64,000 bases of DNA from Lutimaribacter pacificus (lineage in GTDB: Bacteria > Pseudomonadota > Alphaproteobacteria > Rhodobacterales > Rhodobacteraceae). Below are positions 56,126-64,000 of this stretch, in pieces. The number at the start of each line of letters is the position of its first letter. Position 1 is the first letter of the stretch. The stretch covers positions 434,001-498,000 of the forward strand of contig NZ_FQZZ01000002.1 of assembly GCF_900142185.1 (NCBI RefSeq), given 5' to 3'. The position numbers and the translations under genes are program-made. Below the pieces are notes generated by a model. The model made no database searches. It had not been told where the DNA came from and saw only the letters and a program-made list of their open reading frames with translations.

Positions 56126-57127
56126 TCAGCGCAGTTTCAGCACCGGGGCCGGCCCGATGGGGACGGGGCCGAGAAAGACGCGCCCGCCGCGAAAATCCAG
56201 CGGGATGTCGAGTGTCTGGCTGTTGCCCGACAATTGCGCGATCATCGACAGCCCGGTTTCCAGCTGATCGGCCAGCCCGCCCGGCAGCCGCCCCGAGGCG
56301 CGGGCCAGTTGCAGGATGTCGCGCCAGTTGCGGGCCTTGACGGTCATCTGGCCGGTGGGATGGCCATCGGCGTCGACATCCACCTGCCCCGCCACGGCGA
56401 GTTCCAGATCGCCCCAATGCGCCTCGGCCAGCCTGACGGTGATCTGCGTGGGCTGGGGGCGCGCGGTTTCGATCGCGTGGCGATCCCACGGGCGGTCGAA
56501 ACTGGCCCGGATATCGGCGCGGAAGGCGCTGAGGGTTTGCGGCAACTCGCCCGTGGTGTCGAGCCTGAGCCGCGCGGCACGGGCGGGGGCGAGGTTCTCG
56601 GCCGCCCAGCCAAGGTGATAGGTCGCCTCGCCGCCTTCGACGCGTTCGACGGCAAGGCGCAGGGCGGTCATGGCGGTGGTCTCGCCCGCCTCGTCGGTGA
56701 TCGACAAGGTGTCGGCGACAAGGTTGGCACGCTCCAGCGGCAGGTCGGTATCGGCGCCGACAACCGCGCTGGCCTGCATCTCGGCGCTGGTGACGGTGTA
56801 TTTCTGCAGCGGCGTGGCGAGTTTCTGGTCGCGCGGCCAAACGGCGATCACGTGGTTGGGCCGATAGCTGAGCGCGAGCAACTGGAAGAACGGGGCCTCC
56901 CACGCCCAGCCGGTTTCGGGGTCGGCAAGGCGGATGTCGGTGAAGGTGGTGTCGAACCGGTTGGGAAAGCCGTTCACGGTCATGTCGCCGCTTTCGGCCA
57001 CCCACCCCTCGGTGCGGCGGGCGTCGAACCAGGCGGCGAAACCGGATTTCACCCCGCTTGCGCCGATCCACCAATACCCCGCCCACAGCCCGGCGGCGAC
57101 AAGGACAACAACAAGAAGGCGTTTCAT
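56126..57127 (-). CDS. DUF2125 protein
   Basis: 333 residues. An N-terminal anchor or signal sequence (MKRLLVVVLVAAGLWAGYWWIG) precedes a beta-rich extracytoplasmic domain with ESGDMTVNGFPNRFDTTFTDI and VTVKARNWRDIL-like repeats. DUF2125 has no assigned function; the repeated beta strands recall AsmA-type lipid-transfer-like proteins, but this is only impression. Convergent with the extensin-like gene; divergent from the ChaC-type gene. Confidence 0.82.
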   Translation of the reverse strand: MKRLLVVVLVAAGLWAGYWWIGASGVKSGFAAWFDARRTEGWVAESGDMTVNGFPNRFDTTFTDIRLADPETGWAWEAPFFQLLALSYRPNHVIAVWPRDQKLATPLQKYTVTSAEMQASAVVGADTDLPLERANLVADTLSITDEAGETTAMTALRLAVERVEGGEATYHLGWAAENLAPARAARLRLDTTGELPQTLSAFRADIRASFDRPWDRHAIETARPQPTQITVRLAEAHWGDLELAVAGQVDVDADGHPTGQMTVKARNWRDILQLARASGRLPGGLADQLETGLSMIAQLSGNSQTLDIPLDFRGGRVFLGPVPIGPAPVLKLR

Positions 57128-57192
57128 CGGCGGCCCCTTTTCCTTTCGGTTGCCGTGGTGTTTACAGGGGCCGAAAGGGAAGGGCCAGACAG

Positions 57193-57723
57193 ATGACGAT
57201 GTGGGTGTTCGGATACGGATCGCTGCTTTGGAACCCCGGTTTCGGGGTGGCGGAAAGCGTGCTGGCGCGGTTGCCCGACTATCACCGCAGTTTCTGCATG
57301 CGTTCGATCCACCACCGCGGCACGGTCGCGGCGCCGGGGCTGGTGCTGGCGCTGGACGAATGGCCGGGCGCATCCTGCCTGGGGCTGGCGCTGGCGGTGG
57401 ATGCCGGGCAGGAGGACGCCACACTGGCCTATCTGCGCGAGCGTGAGCTGATATCCTCGGCCTACCTGGAAAAGATGCTGGACCTGGAACTGACCGATGG
57501 CCGGAGGGTTACGGCGGTGACCTATGTGATCGACCCCGACCACGACCAGTATTGCGGCGGGCTGCCGCTGGAGGAACAGGCCGGCATCATCGCCCGCGCG
57601 GTGGGCGGGCGCGGGCCGAACACCGAGTATCTGCACAATACCGTGGCGCATCTGCGCGGTCTGGGCATCGACGACGCCGATCTGGAATGGCTGGACGAAC
57701 GGGTGCGGTCGATCGGCGGATAA
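57193..57723 (+). CDS. ChaC-type gamma-glutamylcyclotransferase
   Basis: 176 residues. MWVFGYGSLLWNPGF is the substrate-binding loop (YGSL), and LISSAYLEKM contains the family's catalytic Glu region in GCT fold. The ChaC-like group degrades glutathione to 5-oxoproline and Cys-Gly in the cytoplasm. The start MTMWVFG is chosen because the family begins there. Monocistronic by appearance. Confidence 0.85.
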   Translation: MTMWVFGYGSLLWNPGFGVAESVLARLPDYHRSFCMRSIHHRGTVAAPGLVLALDEWPGASCLGLALAVDAGQEDATLAYLRERELISSAYLEKMLDLELTDGRRVTAVTYVIDPDHDQYCGGLPLEEQAGIIARAVGGRGPNTEYLHNTVAHLRGLGIDDADLEWLDERVRSIGG

Positions 57724-57789
57724 ATCCTTGGCTTGCCCCGGCTGACGCTCTAGGATCGCGCAAGAAAACAAGTGTCAGGAGCTGTCCTT

Positions 57790-59001
57790 ATGGACCAGCC
57801 GGACCGCGAGGCCGAGCCGCAGTTTACCAAGCCCGTCCGTCAGATCCTTCTGATGGTGCTCGTGCTGTTGCTGACTGCGGGGGTTGTGGCGCTGGCGCTG
57901 CCCACGATCCTGCCGATTTTCGAGGCCAACCCGTATCTGAACGGGTTTATCGGATTCGTGTTCCTGCTGGGGATCGTCGCCTGTTTCTACCAGGTGGCGC
58001 AGTTGTTCAACTCGGTGCGCTGGATCGGCGATTTCGCCGGCGGGGACGATGCGGGCCGCGCGCCGGTCCTGCTGGCGCCGCTGGCCACGCTTTTGCGCGC
58101 GCGCGGGCAGCGGATGCAGATTGCCGCGACCTCCACCCGCTCGATCCTCGATTCCGTCAGCACGCGCATCGACGAGGACCGCGAGATCACGCGCTATATC
58201 GTCAACCTGCTGATTTTCCTCGGGCTTCTGGGCACGTTTTACGGGCTGGCGACCACGGTGCCGGCGCTGGTGGACACGATCCGCGGCCTCGCCCCGGGCG
58301 AGGACGAGGAAGGCGTTGCCGTTTTCGGCCGGCTGATGAGCGGGCTGGACGCGCAGCTTTCTGGCATGGGCGTCGCGTTCGGGTCGTCCCTGCTGGGCCT
58401 GGCCGGGTCGCTGGTGGTGGGGCTGCTGGAGCTGTTCGCCGGGCACGGGCAAAACCGGTTCTACCGCGAGCTTGAGGAATGGCTGAGCTCGATCACGCGG
58501 CTGGGATTCTCCGGCGAGGGCGAGGGCGGCGGCGATCATGGCGCGATGGCGCAGGTGATCGACCACATGGCCGAGCAGATGGAGGAACTGCGCGTGCTGC
58601 ACGCGCAGGGCGAGGCGGGGCGCCGGGACCTGGACGGGCAACTGGGCCTGCTGGTCGGCTCGGTCGAGCGGCTGACCGACCGGCTGGCCGGGGCGGGCCA
58701 GTTGCACGACGCGCTGAGCCGCATCGCCGAAAGCCAGGAACAGCTTGTCGCCACGATGGCCGAATCCGGCGGCGATGGCATGGATGCCGAAAGCCGGATG
58801 CGCCTGCGCTCGATCGACGTGCAGCTTTTGCGCATCCTTGAGGAGCTGAGCGCCGGTCGGCAGGAAACCATGACCGAGCTGCGCACCGACCTTGCCGCGC
58901 TGACCCGCGCGGTCGGGCAGGTGCCGCCGCGCAGGCCCCGGCAGGTGAAGCTGGCCGAGACCGCCGCCCGGAGCGACACCGACCCGGAGCGGGAGGGCTG
59001 A
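57790..59001 (+). CDS. MotA/TolQ/ExbB-family ion-channel subunit
   Basis: 403 residues with four TM helices: about residues 18-43, 50-75, 133-153 (YIVNLLIFLGLLGTFYGLATTV, the MotA/ExbB core) and 194-220 (SGMGVAFGSSLLGLAGSLVVG). Two polar helices continue to a C-terminal tail of ~180 residues predicted to be helical. The start MDQPDRE has AGGAG 9 nt upstream. It lies 3 nt before a MotB-like partner. Not flagellar MotA, since no flagellar gene is near. Confidence 0.85.
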   Translation: MDQPDREAEPQFTKPVRQILLMVLVLLLTAGVVALALPTILPIFEANPYLNGFIGFVFLLGIVACFYQVAQLFNSVRWIGDFAGGDDAGRAPVLLAPLATLLRARGQRMQIAATSTRSILDSVSTRIDEDREITRYIVNLLIFLGLLGTFYGLATTVPALVDTIRGLAPGEDEEGVAVFGRLMSGLDAQLSGMGVAFGSSLLGLAGSLVVGLLELFAGHGQNRFYRELEEWLSSITRLGFSGEGEGGGDHGAMAQVIDHMAEQMEELRVLHAQGEAGRRDLDGQLGLLVGSVERLTDRLAGAGQLHDALSRIAESQEQLVATMAESGGDGMDAESRMRLRSIDVQLLRILEELSAGRQETMTELRTDLAALTRAVGQVPPRRPRQVKLAETAARSDTDPEREG

Positions 59002-59004
59002 GCC

Positions 59005-60945
59005 ATGGCCCTGTCGCGCCGCACCGGGCAAAGGTTCCAGGGCTCGATCTGGCCGGGTTTCGTGGATGCGGTGACCGGCCTGCTGATGGTTCTGGTATTC
59101 GTGCTGACGATCTTCATGGTCGTGCAATACGTGCTGCGCGAAACGATCAGCGGGCAGGACAAGCGGCTGGACGCGCTGTCCTCGGAAATCGCGGCGCTGT
59201 CGCAGGCGCTGGGGATGGAACGGCGGCGCAACGAGGATCTGACCGCGCGGGTGGGCGAGCTGGACAGCACGCTGAGCGCCGCGCGCGCCGAGGCCGAGCA
59301 GCAATCGTCGCTGATCGCGGCGCTGCGGGCCGATCTGGGCGCGCGCGAGGCCGAGTTGTCGGCGGCACAATCCCGCATCACCGATTTCGAGGCGCAGGTG
59401 GCCGCGCTGATTGCGCAGCGCGATACCGCGCTGGGTGAGGTGACGGCGCTGGAGGGCGAAAAGACCGAGCTTTTGTCGCAGCAGGAGGCGCTGAACGCCG
59501 CGCTGGCGCAGGCCCGCGACGAACTGGACGCCGGGGCCGAGGCGGCCCGGCTGGCCGCCGCCCGGCGCGAGGCGCTGGAGGCATTGATCGCCGATCTGCG
59601 CCGCCAGAACGCCGAGGCGCAGGACACCGCCGCCGGGTTGTCGGCGCGCGTGGACGACTTGCAGGAGTCGCTGAGCGAGGAAGAGGCCGCCCGGCTGGCC
59701 GAGGCCGAGGCGGCGGCGGCCCTGCGCAAGCGGCTGGAAGAGGCCGATGCCGAACTGACCGCGATGACCCTGGCGCTTGAGGAGCAGCGCAGGCGAGCCG
59801 AGGATACGCTGAGCCTGCTGGCCGCCGCCGAGGCCGCGCAGGAGGATCTGAACACCCGGCTGGCGCGGGCGCTTCTGGCGCAGGAAGAGAGCGAGGCCGG
59901 GAATTCGGCGCTGGAGGCGCGGCTGGACGAGGCGCTGACCGCGCTGCGCGAGGCCGAGGGGCAGGTGGCCGACATGCAGGCCACGCAGGCGCGTGACGAG
60001 GCCGCATTGCGCGCCGAGCTTGAGCGCGCGCTGGCGGCGAAACTGGCCGCCGAGACCCGCGCGCAGGAGGCCGAGGGCGCACTGGCGCAAACCGAGGAAG
60101 AGGTGCAGCAACGGCTGGCCGAGGCATTGGCTGCAAAGCTGGCCGCCGAGCAGGAGACCGAAACCGCCCTGAGCGCGGCCGAACAGCGCGCGGCGCTGCT
60201 GGCGCAGGCCCGGCGGGAACTGGCGGATGCGCAGGAGACCAGCACCGAGGCACAGCGGCAGCAGGCGTTGTTGAACCAGCAGGTTGCCGCCTTGCGCACG
60301 CAACTGGGCGAGTTGCGCGCGCTGCTGGACGATTACGAGGACCGCGACGCCGCCGCGCGGGTGCAGATCGAAACGCTGGGTTCCGACCTGAACGCCGCGC
60401 TGGCGCGTGCCGCGGCCGAGGAACGCCGCCGCCGGCAGCTGGAAGAGGAAGAGCGCAGGCGGCTCGAGGCGGAAAAGGCCGATCTGGAACGCTATCGCAG
60501 CGAGTTCTTCGGCCGGTTGCGGGAAATCCTCGGCAACCAGGAGGGCGTGCGGATCGAGGGGGATCGCTTTGTCTTTTCCTCGGAGGTGCTGTTCGATGCG
60601 GGCAGCGCGGATCTGAGCCCCGATGGCGAACGCGAGATCGCCAATGTCGCGGGCATCCTGCGCAACGTGGCCGACGATATCCCCGCCGGGATCGACTGGA
60701 TCATTCGCGTGGACGGGCATACCGACGACGTGCCGGTGCGGCCCGGCGCGGCCTTTGCAGATAACTGGGAACTCAGCCAGGCGCGTGCGTTGTCGGTGGT
60801 GCGCTACATGATCGAGGCGCTCGGTATACCGCCCGACCGGCTGGCGGCCAACGGGTTCGGGCAATACCAGCCGGTGAACCCCGCCGACACGGCCGAGGCG
60901 CGGGCGCAGAACCGGCGGATCGAACTGAAGCTGACCGAACGCTGA
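59005..60945 (+). CDS. MotB/OmpA-like partner with long coiled coil and peptidoglycan-binding domain
   Basis: 646 residues. One N-terminal TM helix preceded by the stator Asp (PGFVDAVTGLLMVLVFVL, D21) is followed by about 430 residues of heptad-rich Glu/Ala/Arg coiled coil (50-490) and a C-terminal OmpA domain with DGHTDDVPVRPG and NRRIELKL. This is the MotB/TolR layout: an ion-coupled TM Asp plus an anchor in peptidoglycan. The coiled coil is far longer than in MotB. Forms an operon with the preceding channel subunit. Convergent with the M23 gene, 4 nt apart. Confidence 0.86.
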   Translation: MALSRRTGQRFQGSIWPGFVDAVTGLLMVLVFVLTIFMVVQYVLRETISGQDKRLDALSSEIAALSQALGMERRRNEDLTARVGELDSTLSAARAEAEQQSSLIAALRADLGAREAELSAAQSRITDFEAQVAALIAQRDTALGEVTALEGEKTELLSQQEALNAALAQARDELDAGAEAARLAAARREALEALIADLRRQNAEAQDTAAGLSARVDDLQESLSEEEAARLAEAEAAAALRKRLEEADAELTAMTLALEEQRRRAEDTLSLLAAAEAAQEDLNTRLARALLAQEESEAGNSALEARLDEALTALREAEGQVADMQATQARDEAALRAELERALAAKLAAETRAQEAEGALAQTEEEVQQRLAEALAAKLAAEQETETALSAAEQRAALLAQARRELADAQETSTEAQRQQALLNQQVAALRTQLGELRALLDDYEDRDAAARVQIETLGSDLNAALARAAAEERRRRQLEEEERRRLEAEKADLERYRSEFFGRLREILGNQEGVRIEGDRFVFSSEVLFDAGSADLSPDGEREIANVAGILRNVADDIPAGIDWIIRVDGHTDDVPVRPGAAFADNWELSQARALSVVRYMIEALGIPPDRLAANGFGQYQPVNPADTAEARAQNRRIELKLTER

Positions 60946-60949
60946 AGGC

Positions 60950-61911
60950 TCAGCCCCCGATCCGCAATTCGGCCGTCACGCTGTCGATCACCGATCCGCC
61001 GCGCAACAGCGTGGCGGTGCCGGTATATGTTCCCGGTGCGGGTGCTGTCCGCAGGCGTTTGCCCGCGGCGCGGAAAAGCTGCGCCTTGGGGGCGTCGATT
61101 GTCGTGTCATGGGCGAAGAACGGGCTGCCGTCGGGGGCGAGGATCGTCAGCCGCATCACGTCGCCGGCGCGGGCGCCGAAGGCATAGCCCCACAGCACGA
61201 CCGCCCCGGTATTGCCGGGCAGGGCGGGGCTGTGGGCGGTGCCGTCCTTGATCGCGTCGTACTCCGGCACGCGATCGGCGAACCCCGCGCCCAGCAGCCC
61301 GCCGGGTGCATAATCGGGCGGGGTCAGCCAAAGCGTGTTTTCATCCGGCGTGCCGCAGGTGATCCGGCCATCGGGGTCGAACGGATCGACCACCTTGCCG
61401 TCTTTGCGCACCGAGAGGTGAAGGTGGGGAAACTGCGTGCGCCCCGAAAATCCGACCTGCCCCAGAACCTGGCCCATTGCGACGCGCTGGCCGGACTGCA
61501 CCGTGACCGAACCCTGTTTCAGGTGGCAATACTGCGTCTGCCAGCCGCCGCCGTGGTCGATCACCACGCCATTGCCGCAATCCTTGCCCGCGAATGCCTT
61601 GGACCAGCCGGTATCGGGCATGTCGCCGCGCCGCCCGATCACCGTGCCGGGGCTGGCTGCCAGCACATCGACCCCCGCCCGCATCGCGGCAAGGGAGGGC
61701 AGGCCGAAATCCGTGCCCTTGTGCCCGTCATAGGACAGCGGGCCGCAGGTGAAATCCCGCGCGCCGGGGCCGGGATCGGTATCGACGAATTGCTGGATGA
61801 AACAGGTGTCGCCCAACGTGCAGTCGATGGGTTGGGACAGGGGCAAATCGCCAGCGGCGGCCGGAAGGGCCGCCGCTGTCAGAACCGTTGCCAGCGCAAG
61901 GCGCGCGCGCA

Positions 61912-61912
<1 letters not shown>
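60950..61912 (-). CDS. M23-family metallopeptidase (secreted, LytM-type)
   Basis: 320 residues: a signal peptide (MRARLALATVLTAAALPAAA), then an M23/LytM domain with zinc ligands in GHKGTDFGLP (HxxxD) and in HLHLSV (final HxH), and the segment VVIDHGGGWQTQYCHL. A C-terminal beta domain of about 110 residues follows. It should cleave peptidoglycan cross-bridges. The ATG overlaps the clpA stop (TGATG), so it is downstream of clpA in the same transcript; the frame's upstream TTG is ignored. Confidence 0.88.

Positions 61913-64000
<2,088 letters not shown>

Noticed and set aside
57775-60864. 1029-codon minus-strand open frame antisense to the stator pair
   Set aside because: Same reason: a shadow of GC-rich coiled-coil coding sequence on the plus strand.
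57790-60945. Zorya-type anti-phage system (ZorA/ZorB)
   Set aside because: The MotA/MotB-like pair superficially fits, but no ZorC, ZorD helicase or ZorE gene is adjacent; the neighbours are ChaC and an M23 peptidase, and the long coiled coil sits on the MotB-like subunit rather than on the channel protein.

Overview
The window is high-GC, densely packed bacterial chromosome. It most likely comes from an alphaproteobacterium of the Rhodobacteraceae (Rhodobacter/Roseobacter/Paracoccus type). The grounds are: one bifunctional Rel/SpoT protein next to rpoZ; the order rpoZ, rsh, DUF2062, pdxJ, acpS, lepB, rnc, era, DUF1491, recO; several families common in that group (DUF1285, DUF2125, DUF1491, DUF3429, Hint-domain protein); many GTG starts; and recurrent intergenic hairpin elements. 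The genus cannot be named from the sequence alone. I saw no rRNA, tRNA, CRISPR array, transposase, integrase or prophage gene.

Layout. 1-9.8 kb: small housekeeping and stress genes: nth plus a PfkB kinase, an Ada-type DNA repair methyltransferase, an OmpA-type lipoprotein, a MerR regulator divergent from a CDF metal exporter, thioesterase II, a SET-domain protein, hydroxypyruvate isomerase, and DUF genes. 9.8-16.5 kb: a four-gene MoxR operon (AAA+ ATPase, DUF58, BatA/DUF4159, membrane GATase-like protein). 16.6-20.9 kb: a minus-strand group of small genes including rnhA and ispH. 21.1-23.7 kb: a hybrid histidine kinase and a cytochrome c. 24.4-33.7 kb: a long core run from folK through rpoZ, rsh, pdxJ, acpS, lepB, rnc and era to recO.

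35.0-50.2 kb is the accessory, catabolic part and the most interesting one. It holds an enamidase, divergent from a molybdenum hydroxylase (FAD subunit plus a fused [2Fe-2S]/Mo subunit), a 6-hydroxynicotinate-reductase-like protein, a UPF0280 (ApbE-like) protein and two tandem AA_synth (PF06684) paralogs. Next come a MarR regulator, a VanA-type Rieske oxygenase and a branched-chain-type ABC transporter with a fused LivHM permease. Enamidase plus 6-hydroxynicotinate reductase plus Mo hydroxylase is the upper half of the reductive nicotinate pathway known from the anaerobe Eubacterium barkeri. Here it sits in what looks like an aerobic proteobacterium, with extra uncharacterised partners. Two copies of a ~175-bp dispersed repeat in opposite orientation bracket the enamidase-to-AA_synth block.

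50.2-64 kb: an LpxR-like outer membrane protein, a Hint-domain protein, rpsD behind a strong promoter and a hairpin-rich leader, hisC plus a TyrA-type dehydrogenase plus an extensin-like protein, DUF2125, a ChaC-type cyclotransferase, a MotA/MotB-like stator pair with a very long coiled coil, an M23 peptidase, and clpA running off the right end. Another structural feature not explained by genes is a run of six near-identical palindromes (ACCGCGCGGT) between the convergent genes recO and tetR at 33.67-33.86 kb.
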